DNA of 64,000 bases, taken from positions 1 through 64,000 of the forward strand of contig NZ_CP085211.1 in NCBI RefSeq assembly GCF_044797955.1. The letters run 5' to 3'. The translations under genes were made by a program, and so were the position numbers. Position 1 is the stretch's first letter. Each line of letters begins with the position of its first letter. This DNA is from Idiomarina seosinensis_A. Its GTDB lineage: Bacteria; Pseudomonadota; Gammaproteobacteria; Enterobacterales; Alteromonadaceae. Positions 34,993 through 42,949 of the stretch are shown here, piece by piece. The notes beneath the pieces were generated by a model, which saw only the letters and a list, made by a program, of their open reading frames with translations, searched no databases and had not been told where the DNA came from.

Positions 34993-35250
34993 TTAGCCTG
35001 CTAACTGAGTTAAGAACGGGTTAGCGAAGGTAAATAGCAATGCGACAGCAACACCGATCATTGCGATAGCATCGATAAGACCCGCAACGATAAACATTTT
35101 AACTTGCAGCTGAGGTGCCAGTTCAGGTTGACGAGCAGCAGCTTCAAGGAACTTACCACCCAGCATACCAAAGCCAAGTGCCGTACCCAGTGCAGCAAGA
35201 CCGATCATGATTGATACAGCGATAGCAGTAAAAGCAACTACAGTTTCCAT
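34993..35250 (-). CDS. atpE: ATP synthase c subunit
   Basis: Proton-carrying rotor ring subunit, 85 residues with two membrane helices joined by the ARQPEL loop. The ion-binding aspartate is in GLIDAIAMIGVAV. The pattern lacks the Gln/Glu/Ser set of Na+-dependent enzymes, so proton coupling is expected. Confidence 0.96.
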   Translation of the reverse strand: METVVAFTAIAVSIMIGLAALGTALGFGMLGGKFLEAAARQPELAPQLQVKMFIVAGLIDAIAMIGVAVALLFTFANPFLTQLAG

Positions 35251-35255
35251 TGATT

Positions 35256-35305
35256 TCTCCAGTTTTTCAGTAGATTAAAGTTAAAAAAGTAAAACAAAAA
35301 ACTCT
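35256..35305 (-). promoter_or_regulatory. U-rich translational enhancer and Shine-Dalgarno of atpE
   Basis: On the - strand, CTGGAGA lies five to six bases before the atpE ATG and is preceded by about 40 bases rich in U. E. coli atpE has a comparable enhancer and the same CTGGAGA, which raises c-subunit yield to supply the ring. Confidence 0.55.
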
Positions 35306-35316
35306 TAGTGATTAAA

Positions 35317-36114
35317 TTAATGTTCAGAGGATGCCATGCTCAGGTAAACAATCGTCAGCATCATAAATATAAAGGCCTGTAACGTAATAACCATAATGTG
35401 GAACACAGCCCAGGCAAAGTGCGCTGGCAGCTGGAACAGTCCAATCATTGCAATAAGAATGAAGATCAGTTCGCCGGCATACAGGTTACCGAATAGCCGC
35501 AATGCTAAAGACGCAGGCTTAGCTAGTAAAGTAATGCTTTCCAGAACAAAGTTAACCGGAATAAACGCCCAATGGTTAAAGGGAGTCAGCGTCATTTCTT
35601 TAGCAAAACCTTTCATACCTTTATATCTGATTGAATAAATAATAATCAGAGCAAAAACACTTAAGCTTAAGGCAAAGGTGGTGTTCAGATCCGTAGTTGG
35701 AACCACTTTCATGTAAACATCATGCGGATCATCGACAAAACCTAACCAGTAACCGCCGTACATTGCCAATGTTGGCAACCAGTCGACAGGGACCAGGTCC
35801 ATTAGGTTCATCAGGAATACCCAGACGAAAATCGTTAATGCCAAAGGTGCGATCAGTTTATCTTTGCCGTGAAAGGATTCTTTGACGCTGTTGTCAACAA
35901 ACTCGACAATCATCTCGACAAAGCATTGCCATTTACCAGGTACCCCAGTCGAGGATTTTTTAGCGACTTTGCGGAAGCTCCACAAAAACAGCACACCCAG
36001 TAATACGGACCAGAAGATAGTATCGACGTTCACCGCCCAGAATCCTTCGCCCACCGTCCAATTTTGAAGGTGGTGTTGGATGTACTGAGTCGGAGTTTGC
36101 TCTCCACTTATCAT
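35317..36114 (-). CDS. atpB: ATP synthase a subunit
   Basis: Stator channel subunit of Fo, 265 residues with five to six membrane helices. The essential arginine lies in SLALRLFGNLYAGELIF. Starts 12 bp after atpI. Confidence 0.96.
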   Translation of the reverse strand: MISGEQTPTQYIQHHLQNWTVGEGFWAVNVDTIFWSVLLGVLFLWSFRKVAKKSSTGVPGKWQCFVEMIVEFVDNSVKESFHGKDKLIAPLALTIFVWVFLMNLMDLVPVDWLPTLAMYGGYWLGFVDDPHDVYMKVVPTTDLNTTFALSLSVFALIIIYSIRYKGMKGFAKEMTLTPFNHWAFIPVNFVLESITLLAKPASLALRLFGNLYAGELIFILIAMIGLFQLPAHFAWAVFHIMVITLQAFIFMMLTIVYLSMASSEH

Positions 36115-36126
36115 GTTGTTTCCCAG

Positions 36127-36513
36127 TTACGTTGATTTTAAAAACAAAATTGGTGCTATCCACTGCGCAAAAACAGCGCCGACAAAGCCGCCTAACAGCC
36201 ACAATGGACTTAAATTTGTTAATACGAAAAGCGCGCTTATAAAAACTGCTGTCAGCAACAGCTTTACACCCTCTCCGATAAAAAAACTTTTGACTACTTT
36301 TTGGTTTGCTCTGGCCCCCGAATGCAAAAAGGCGATTAGGGCAAACAGAGCATTGGGTACGATGGCCGACAATCCGCCAAGTAGGACGGCAGCGGCAGCG
36401 CTTCCTGTAAAGCTCAATGTTACGATTATCGTTAACAGAGCAAGAACCATCAATTGACCGGCAATTATTTTAAAAGCAAGTTGTCTACCTGCTCGTGTCA
36501 TTGGTTCAGACAC
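36127..36513 (-). CDS. atpI: ATP synthase accessory protein AtpI
   Basis: Small membrane protein of 128 residues with four hydrophobic helices, assisting c-ring assembly in some species. It opens the atp operon, starts with GTG at 36513, and has AGGA about eight bases upstream. Confidence 0.88.
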   Translation of the reverse strand: MSEPMTRAGRQLAFKIIAGQLMVLALLTIIVTLSFTGSAAAAVLLGGLSAIVPNALFALIAFLHSGARANQKVVKSFFIGEGVKLLLTAVFISALFVLTNLSPLWLLGGFVGAVFAQWIAPILFLKST

Positions 36514-36581
36514 ATAGCTTCCTTTCGGTCATTGATTGTTGCTACAACCCAATAGTTATTAGCCAGTATAAAACTCGCGCT

Positions 36582-36609
36582 AGTATAAAGATCTACCGGT
36601 TAATTGCAA
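36582..36609 (-). promoter_or_regulatory. Candidate sigma-70 promoter of the atp operon
   Basis: On the - strand TTGCAA (36604-36609) and TATACT (36582-36587) are separated by 16 bp and lie about 69 bp upstream of the atpI start. A second TATACT lies nearer the gene without a good -35. Confidence 0.4.
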
Positions 36610-36654
36610 ACAAAATTGGCTCTGAATCACTGGTTTTCGGGCGCTTATACCCGC

Positions 36655-37545
36655 CTATTTAATGTGGGATAAAATACCGTCAAGCTCATCTAAACTGCTG
36701 TAGTTGATCACGAGTTTTCCCTTACCTTTACGGCCATGGTTTATTGCAACCTTTGCGCCCAAGGTTTCGGCCAGCTGATTTTGTAATCGCTGAATGTCGG
36801 CATCAGGTTCAGGTTGCTTTGCAACCTTTGCCGGCTCCAATGTAACGCGAATCAACTTTTCAGCTTCGCGCACGGTTAAATCTTTGGCTACGATTTGTTG
36901 CGCAACTTGTGCCTGCTGGTCACCTTGCAATGCCAGCAGTAATTTAGCATGCCCTAAGTCAATGTCACCGCGCTCTAGCAATGTTTTAACCGGCGTTTCC
37001 AGGTTATTCAAACGCAGCAAATTAGTTACTGTAGTGCGTGACTTGCCAACCGCCTGCGCAACATCCTGGTGAGTCATCTGAAATTCATCCAGCAGACGTT
37101 GCAGCGCAGTAGCTTCTTCCATAGCGTTTAAATCTTCACGCTGAATATTTTCTATCAACGCAATAGCAACGGCTGCCTCATCGGAGACATCTTTAATTAA
37201 ACAGGGGACAAGGTCTAATTTGGCTAATTGAGCAGCGCGCCAACGCCGTTCACCGGCAATAATTTCATACTCGTCCTGTGGCAGAGGACGAACCACAATT
37301 GGCTGAATAATGCCCTGCGCTTTGACTGATGCAGCTAAATCTTCAAGGGCCTCGGGTGACATATCCTTACGCGGCTGATAACGACCTGGCTTGAGACTTT
37401 CAACCGGTAATTTTTGTAGTTCACCTTTTTCTGCCGCTTCAACTATTTGCTCAGCGGACTGCTGGGACTGTCGTTCCTGACTGGCGTTATTATTGGTTAG
37501 CAGAGCATCGAGGCCGCGACCTAACCCTCTTTTTTTAGCCGACAT
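36655..37545 (-). CDS. parB: Chromosome partitioning protein ParB
   Basis: CTP-dependent clamp that loads at parS and spreads along the chromosome. The 296 residues begin KKRGLGRGLDALL, the ParA-contacting N-terminus, contain the CTP-binding GERRWRAAQLA motif, and a helix-turn-helix (HQDVAQAVGKSRTTVTNLLRL in its core QAVGKSRTTVTN). The C-terminal dimer domain ends the protein. Two perfect parS sites lie in recF, about 15 kb away. Follows parA by 32 bp. Confidence 0.95.
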   Translation of the reverse strand: MSAKKRGLGRGLDALLTNNNASQERQSQQSAEQIVEAAEKGELQKLPVESLKPGRYQPRKDMSPEALEDLAASVKAQGIIQPIVVRPLPQDEYEIIAGERRWRAAQLAKLDLVPCLIKDVSDEAAVAIALIENIQREDLNAMEEATALQRLLDEFQMTHQDVAQAVGKSRTTVTNLLRLNNLETPVKTLLERGDIDLGHAKLLLALQGDQQAQVAQQIVAKDLTVREAEKLIRVTLEPAKVAKQPEPDADIQRLQNQLAETLGAKVAINHGRKGKGKLVINYSSLDELDGILSHIK

Positions 37546-37577
37546 AAGTTACTGATTTCCTTAAATTAAATAACTCG

Positions 37578-38369
37578 CTAAGAGCTAGCTTCAGCAGTTG
37601 CCTGTTGTTCCGAGCGGCGAATTAATTCACCAGCCAGAGACAAATAAGCCTTTGCCCCGGTCGATGATTTGTCATAATACATCGCGGGAGCGCCAAAAGA
37701 AGGCGCTTCAGCCAGCCGCACATTACGAGGTATTACCGTACGGTAAACCTTATCGCCAAAATGTTGCTTTAACTGCTCTGAAACGTCGTTAGCCAGCCGA
37801 TTCCGCGGATCGTACATGGTTCGTAATATACCTTCAATTGAAAGTCCCGGGTTAACCACATCGGCCAATTGGCGGATAGTTTCCATTAATGCTGTTAAGC
37901 CTTCTAAAGCATAATACTCACACTGCATTGGCACTAACACCGTATCCGCAGCGGCCATGGCATTAACCGTCAGCAGGTTCAGGGATGGGGGACAATCAAT
38001 AAAAATGAAGTCGTAATCGTCCTGAACCGCTTTTAAAGCGTTACGTAAGCGTACCTCGCGGGCAAAAAACTCCATCAGTTTTATTTCGGCGGCGGTGACA
38101 TCAGAATTAGCAGCAATTAAGTGATACTTGCCGTTTGTGTCGGTTTCGACGACGTCTTTAACCGGCTTTTCTTCAACTAATAGTTCGTAAACGGTATTGC
38201 CAACTTCGTACTTGTCGACACCACTTCCCATGGTTGCATTACCCTGGGGATCGAGATCGATTAACAAAACTTTTCGCCGAGTAGCCGCCATAGAAGCAGC
38301 TAAGTTGACTGCTGTGGTGGTTTTGCCGACACCGCCTTTTTGATTTGCGATTGCAATGGTAGTCGCCAC
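37578..38369 (-). CDS. parA: Chromosome partitioning ATPase ParA
   Basis: Walker-type ATPase that moves ParB-parS complexes. The deviant Walker A is KGGVGKTTTAVNLAA near residue 10, with DLDPQGNATMG following. There is no N-terminal DNA-binding extension (263 residues), the chromosomal Soj type. The start is GTG at 38369. Order rsmG-parA-parB is the common one. Confidence 0.95.
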   Translation of the reverse strand: MATTIAIANQKGGVGKTTTAVNLAASMAATRRKVLLIDLDPQGNATMGSGVDKYEVGNTVYELLVEEKPVKDVVETDTNGKYHLIAANSDVTAAEIKLMEFFAREVRLRNALKAVQDDYDFIFIDCPPSLNLLTVNAMAAADTVLVPMQCEYYALEGLTALMETIRQLADVVNPGLSIEGILRTMYDPRNRLANDVSEQLKQHFGDKVYRTVIPRNVRLAEAPSFGAPAMYYDKSSTGAKAYLSLAGELIRRSEQQATAEASS

Positions 38370-38399
38370 GGGCGTTTTACCTCTTGTTGTTATCAGGTG

Positions 38400-39050
38400 C
38401 TAAAGGGCAGATGAAATAGTGACAAGGTGTCGCTCGCCTTCAACACCAGGAACATTTAACTTGTGAATGCCATCAATCTTATACTGTTGAGATAATTCGT
38501 CCAGTTCTTGCTGTGGATACTGTCCTTTAAGCGCATAAAATTTGCCCGCTGGCTTCGGTAGGTGAGCACACCAACTCAGCATATCCTCCAGCGAAGCAAA
38601 TGCACGGCTCAGTACCCCGTCAAATTGACCTTCCAGTTCATGGTAGTCTTCGACCCGGCTGTGTACTGCCGTGACATTGCGGATATCTAACTGATGGCAG
38701 GCCTGACGAATAAAGCGGATCCGTTTTCCCAGACTATCTAACAGCACAAATGATTTATTTGGCTCAGCAATAGCCAATGGCAAACCCGGTAAACCTGGAC
38801 CGGTCCCGACATCGATAAAGTGTTCGCCGGTTAAAAAGGGAACCAGCACCAAGCTATCAATAATATGCCGCCGCAACATTAGCTGCGGTTCACGGACACT
38901 GGTTAAGTTGTAAGCACTATTCCATTTATTTAACTGTTCAACCAACCCGACCAGCTGCGCAAGCTGCTCGTCCGTTAAATCGTTAAGGCTATCAATATCA
39001 GTTTCTTTTATCAGTTGAGCTAACTGTTGTTTTAATTGAGTGTCAGGCAC
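38400..39050 (-). CDS. rsmG: 16S rRNA m7G527 methyltransferase RsmG (GidB)
   Basis: Methylates G527 of 16S rRNA. The S-adenosylmethionine site is FIDVGTGPGLPGLPLAI; FVLLDSLGKRIRF follows. The 216-residue protein begins with GTG at 39050 and overlaps the mnmG stop by 8 bp, so the two are coupled. Confidence 0.95.
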   Translation of the reverse strand: MPDTQLKQQLAQLIKETDIDSLNDLTDEQLAQLVGLVEQLNKWNSAYNLTSVREPQLMLRRHIIDSLVLVPFLTGEHFIDVGTGPGLPGLPLAIAEPNKSFVLLDSLGKRIRFIRQACHQLDIRNVTAVHSRVEDYHELEGQFDGVLSRAFASLEDMLSWCAHLPKPAGKFYALKGQYPQQELDELSQQYKIDGIHKLNVPGVEGERHLVTISSAL

Positions 39051-40938
39051 TTTTACGCAATAGTCCTTGTTTTTTTAAATGTACCAACAGCATTGAAATC
39101 GCGGCAGGCGTTATGCCTGATATTCTTGCTGCCTTACCCACGGTTTCCGGTTGATGAGTATTCAGTTTAGCAACCACCTCATTGGATAATCCTTTAATAC
39201 CTGCATAATCAAATCGGGCAGGTAACAGGGTATTTTCGTGACGCTGCTGTTTTGCTATTTCGTCTTCCTGTCGTGAAATGTAGCCAGCGTATTTTGTCTG
39301 GATCTCAACTTGTTCGGCCGCTGCCGGATCCTCAAGGCCTGGTTCAAAAAAACAGGTCTTGACCAAATCAGAATAATTGATCTCCGGCCGCCGTAATAGT
39401 TCCAGCCCATTGACTTCTTTGGTAATAGGGCTTTTTACCAGGGCATTAATGGCTGCCACCTGCTGATGGTCTTTGTGTACCCAAGTATCTTTTAAGCGCT
39501 GTTTTTCCTGCTCAATCGCTTCCATCTTAATGTTAAAAGCATGCCATCTCTGATCATCAACCAGACCCAGCTGACGCCCTTTTTCGGTTAACCGAATATC
39601 CGCATTGTCTTCGCGCAATAGTAACCGATATTCGGCCCGCGAAGTGAACATGCGATAGGGTTCCTGGGTCCCTAAGGTGGATAGATCATCGATTAAAACG
39701 CCGGTGTAAGCTTCGTCACGACGCGGCGACCAGGTCTGCTGCCCCTCGGCCCGCAAAGAAGCGTTTAAGCCAGCAATCAGGCCTTGTGCTCCGGCTTCTT
39801 CATAGCCGGTTGTTCCATTAATCTGACCGGCGAAAAATAACCCGCTAATAAGCTTGGTTTCAAGAGATTGCTTTAAATCCCGCGGATCAAAATAATCGTA
39901 TTCGATAGCATATCCGGGACGGGTAATAACTGCGTTTTCAAAGCCTTTAATTGAGCGTACCAGTTGCTCCTGAACATCAAAGGGAAGACTGGTCGAGATT
40001 CCGTTAGGATAAACCTCAAAGGTGTTTAACCCTTCTGGCTCAACAAAGATCTGGTGACTGTTTTTGTCAGCAAAGCGTACGATCTTATCTTCAATCGACG
40101 GACAATAGCGCGGGCCGACCCCGTCAATCAGGCCAGAGTACATTGGCGAACGATCCAGCCCCGAACGAATAATATCATGAGTCTGTTGATTGGTATGGGT
40201 GATATAACACGAGATCTGTTGTGGATGATCATCTCGTGAGCCCATATAGGAAAATACCGGCGTCGGCTGATCTCCGGGTTGTTCCTGCATAACTGAAAAA
40301 TCAATAGAGCGACTGGCTATTCGCGGTGGTGTCCCGGTTTTTAACCGCTCCACCCGTAAGTCCAGAGACCGCAGTCTTTTAGCCAATGCATTGGCTGGAG
40401 GATCGCCGGCTCTGCCACCTTGGTAATTATCCAGACCAATATGGATTTGACCACCAAGAAACGTTCCTACAGTTAAAACGACATTGTCAGCGTAAAAGGT
40501 TAATCCCATCTGGGTTACAACACCTTTCACCTGATCGTTTTCGACAATAAGATCATCACAGCCCTGTTGAAATAACGTCAGGTTGGGTTGTACTTCCAGA
40601 GTATAGCGGATCGCCTGCCTGTACAGCTGACGATCGGCCTGAGCCCGGGTAGCTCTGACAGCAGGGCCTTTGGACGAATTTAATGTTCTGAACTGGATAC
40701 CGGAACGATCTGCTGCTTTAGCCATGATCCCGCCCAATGCATCAATTTCTTTTACCAGATGTCCTTTGCCAATTCCGCCAATAGCCGGGTTACAGGACAT
40801 TTGGCCCAGAGTATCAATATTGTGCGTGAGCAATAAGGTTCTGCTACCTCTGCGGGCCGCTGCTAAGGCGGCTTCGGTACCGGCATGGCCGCCGCCAACA
40901 ATAATGACGTCAAAATGTTGTGAACGGGTTCCTGACAT
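39043..40938 (-). CDS. mnmG: tRNA uridine 5-carboxymethylaminomethyl enzyme MnmG (GidA)
   Basis: FAD enzyme acting with MnmE on wobble U34 of certain tRNAs. The N-terminal FAD site is VIIVGGGHAGTEAALAAARRG; catalytic cysteine regions MSCNPAIGGIGKGHL and the C-terminal segment are intact. Length 631 is near the E. coli 629. Transcription runs away from the oriC next to it, as in E. coli. Confidence 0.96.
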   Translation of the reverse strand: MSGTRSQHFDVIIVGGGHAGTEAALAAARRGSRTLLLTHNIDTLGQMSCNPAIGGIGKGHLVKEIDALGGIMAKAADRSGIQFRTLNSSKGPAVRATRAQADRQLYRQAIRYTLEVQPNLTLFQQGCDDLIVENDQVKGVVTQMGLTFYADNVVLTVGTFLGGQIHIGLDNYQGGRAGDPPANALAKRLRSLDLRVERLKTGTPPRIASRSIDFSVMQEQPGDQPTPVFSYMGSRDDHPQQISCYITHTNQQTHDIIRSGLDRSPMYSGLIDGVGPRYCPSIEDKIVRFADKNSHQIFVEPEGLNTFEVYPNGISTSLPFDVQEQLVRSIKGFENAVITRPGYAIEYDYFDPRDLKQSLETKLISGLFFAGQINGTTGYEEAGAQGLIAGLNASLRAEGQQTWSPRRDEAYTGVLIDDLSTLGTQEPYRMFTSRAEYRLLLREDNADIRLTEKGRQLGLVDDQRWHAFNIKMEAIEQEKQRLKDTWVHKDHQQVAAINALVKSPITKEVNGLELLRRPEINYSDLVKTCFFEPGLEDPAAAEQVEIQTKYAGYISRQEDEIAKQQRHENTLLPARFDYAGIKGLSNEVVAKLNTHQPETVGKAARISGITPAAISMLLVHLKKQGLLRKSA

Positions 40939-41372
40939 GTGGTTTAGACCTATGACTTAAGGAGAAATACAGCCGGCTATTTTAGCGCGAATCGTGGTGG
41001 ATCTAAAAGGTTATTTTTTGTTCATTAGATAATCGTTTAATAAAGGAAAATAAATAAAAGAAGATCAGTTTTAGATCTTTAAAGATCTTTTATTATTATT
41101 ACTTCTTAGTAGCGTTTTTCTGTGAATAGATCGTTGTAGGCCAGATTTTATAAGCAGTGTAGCGGGATCAAAAGATGTGCGTAAGATCCCTTAAGACCGG
41201 ATCATAGATCGTGGATAAGTCGATCTTTATGCACAGGGTGACTTATCCCCACAGCTATACCCAGTCAGAGGACAGCCCTTAACCGAGTTTATACCGGATC
41301 TAATCACAGTTGCCGCAAACTGTGTGTAAGTTAGTGGATAGGATCATCCTGTGTAAATTCAGGCCTTATCAA
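40939..41372. other. Putative chromosomal origin oriC
   Basis: The only gene-free stretch over 300 bp lies between mnmG and mioC, the E. coli oriC position. It holds 12 GATC sites between 41000 and 41345, with another at 41377, where about one or two would be expected. An AT-rich part (about 41000-41110) includes GATCTTTTATTAT (41084-41096), 12 of 13 bases of the E. coli 13-mer pattern GATCTNTTNTTTT. DnaA-box-like 9-mers follow: TTATGCACA (41227-41235), TTATCCACG on the - strand (41210-41218), TTATCCCCA (41243-41251), and one-mismatch boxes at 41121-41129, 41176-41184, 41321-41329 and 41350-41358. The order (AT-rich part next to mnmG, boxes next to mioC) matches E. coli. Confidence 0.88.
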
Positions 41373-41831
41373 CTATGATCCGTCTTGTGGGTAGGATCCT
41401 AATAACTGGATCCAGTTTGGTAGCCACTGACTAACGCTGGTTTCCGGATCATCTTTAAGCATGTCGATCTCCAGTGGAGGAGATAAACGGATGGCGCCAA
41501 GGTCGCGCAGCCGTTTGTCTAAATGGTGTCCGGCTGCACAATAGGTGTCATAGCACGATTCACCAATAGCGATCACTGAATAAGGTAACGGGGTAAGCTG
41601 ATCAAGCTGTTCTAGTTGATGGTAGAACTTAGTCATTGATTCGGCGTAATCCCCGGCACCGTGACTGGCTAACAAAGCTAACCAGGGTTGGTCTTGGGAA
41701 ATTTGAGTTAAATCAGGCTGGTAATGCAACTGAGACAGGATATTCTGTTGTTGGAGCAGGTCAGCCGTGTAATCAGCCAGAAATTCAGTATTGCCTGAAG
41801 TAGTGCCGACAAGTATTTGTATTGTTTTCAT
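41373..41831 (-). CDS. mioC: Flavodoxin-like MioC
   Basis: Short-chain flavodoxin next to oriC. From ATG at 41831 (MKTIQILVGTTSGNTEFLAD, 152 residues) it carries the FMN-phosphate loop TTSGNTE. A TTG six codons earlier is possible but less likely. It is transcribed towards oriC, as E. coli mioC is, so its transcription could affect initiation. Known role in E. coli: electron carrier for biotin synthase in vitro. Confidence 0.88.
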   Translation of the reverse strand: MKTIQILVGTTSGNTEFLADYTADLLQQQNILSQLHYQPDLTQISQDQPWLALLASHGAGDYAESMTKFYHQLEQLDQLTPLPYSVIAIGESCYDTYCAAGHHLDKRLRDLGAIRLSPPLEIDMLKDDPETSVSQWLPNWIQLLGSYPQDGS

Positions 41832-41895
41832 AAACTGAAGGATACCCAATGCAGATTCAGAGCGGACTAATATAACAGTGTACAGGAGAGAAGCT

Positions 41896-42390
41896 ATGTT
41901 CAGATCATTGATAGTCTTTGCCTTGGTGTTGACGTTTGGCCATGTTTCAACGACACAGGCAGAAGGTATTGAAGCACCAAAGCAGGTTGACGATAAATTA
42001 TGGGTTATGGGCGTACCGGACCAGAAAGATCTTCAGCACTTTGCTGAGCACCAGGGCCAAATCGTTATTAGCCTGTTAAGTGAAGACGAGGTGCATGATA
42101 TGACCGATTTGCATTGGTACAGCCAGCAAAACTTAGCGTTTTATAATATCCCGGTTGACGGCAGCAAGGGGGTAACCTTCGCTAATGCCCGATTGTTAGA
42201 TAAACTATTGTTGCAGCACAGCGAAAAAAATATCCTGGTTCACTGCTCTTCGGCAAACCGTGTAGGCGCGTTGTTTGCGCTCAGAGCTGCATGGCTTGAT
42301 GGTAAATCGACAAGTGATGCGTTAGCGCTGGGCCGCCGCCATGGGTTAACAGATTTGGAAGAGCACGTAACTGAGATGCTGGCGCAATAA
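41896..42390 (+). CDS. Secreted tyrosine phosphatase-like protein
   Basis: Protein of 164 residues from ATG at 41896, with AGGAG about eight bases upstream; a frame starting at 41878 lacks this. The signal peptide (MFRSLIVFALVLTFG) is cleaved near TTQAEG. The phosphatase loop is H116-C117-S-S-A-N-R122 followed by VGALFALRAAW. Four residues separate Cys and Arg, one fewer than in classical CX5R phosphatases but as in DUF442-type and rhodanese loops. Substrate unknown; location would be periplasmic. It starts about 65 bp from the divergent mioC. Confidence 0.75.
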   Translation: MFRSLIVFALVLTFGHVSTTQAEGIEAPKQVDDKLWVMGVPDQKDLQHFAEHQGQIVISLLSEDEVHDMTDLHWYSQQNLAFYNIPVDGSKGVTFANARLLDKLLLQHSEKNILVHCSSANRVGALFALRAAWLDGKSTSDALALGRRHGLTDLEEHVTEMLAQ

Positions 42391-42417
42391 ACAAACAGCA
42401 GGGTCTGGTAGCCGGGT

Positions 42418-42684
42418 ATGTGGTATGTCTATTTAGTGAAGTGCTCTGACAGCAGTTACTACTGTGGTATTACCACTGACCTGGTACGCCGTGTCCGTCA
42501 GCACAATGGTGAAATTAAGGGCGGGGCACGGTATACCAGAACACGTCAGCCGGTAAAGCTTGCTTATTATGAGCAATGCATCAGTCGTTCTTGTGCGGCC
42601 AAACGTGAATATCAGATAAAACAATTGGCGGTAAATGCTAAACGAGCACTTTGCCGCAATTCCAGCAAAGTTCAAAGTTGCTGA
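42418..42684 (+). CDS. GIY-YIG domain protein (YhbQ-like)
   Basis: Single-domain GIY-YIG nuclease-fold protein of 88 residues: WYVYLVKC, then YYCGITTDLVRRVRQHN (the second Y replaced in GIT) and KREYQIK with the expected metal-binding Glu. The biological role of YhbQ-type proteins is poorly defined. Its 3' end overlaps the convergent DUF2007 gene by 47 bp. Confidence 0.82.
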   Translation: MWYVYLVKCSDSSYYCGITTDLVRRVRQHNGEIKGGARYTRTRQPVKLAYYEQCISRSCAAKREYQIKQLAVNAKRALCRNSSKVQSC

Positions 42685-42949
42685 AATTTATCTCATGACA
42701 GTGGTTACAGAGCTGCTCGACGCTTTCTTCCTGTTCGTAAGCTTGTAAAATTTCGCGAGCCTTATCATAGTCTTCTGGCTTAACTTTTAGGGGTGTTTCG
42801 ATAGCATCGGCAGGTAATTCACCGATACCCCCGATCATACCGTTATTTTGCATTTGTACCGTGATGGACTGGCTTTCAAGTAAACCTTTTAGTAGCCCGG
42901 CTTCGATTGGGTCCTTTGCATAATAGGCAACAATCCACTCATCATTCAT
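42638..42949 (-). CDS. DUF2007 protein with C-terminal zinc ribbon
   Basis: Protein of 103 residues from ATG at 42949, overlapping the preceding FUSC gene by 8 bp; an upstream ATG at 42973 would overlap by 32 bp. The DUF2007 part reads YYAKDPIEAGLLKGLLES, and the tail has CNHC and CWNC, a four-cysteine zinc ribbon. DUF2007 is thought to be a signalling or PII-like module, unproven. Convergent with the GIY-YIG gene. Confidence 0.75.
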   Translation of the reverse strand: MNDEWIVAYYAKDPIEAGLLKGLLESQSITVQMQNNGMIGGIGELPADAIETPLKVKPEDYDKAREILQAYEQEESVEQLCNHCHEINFSNFELCWNCGKVLV

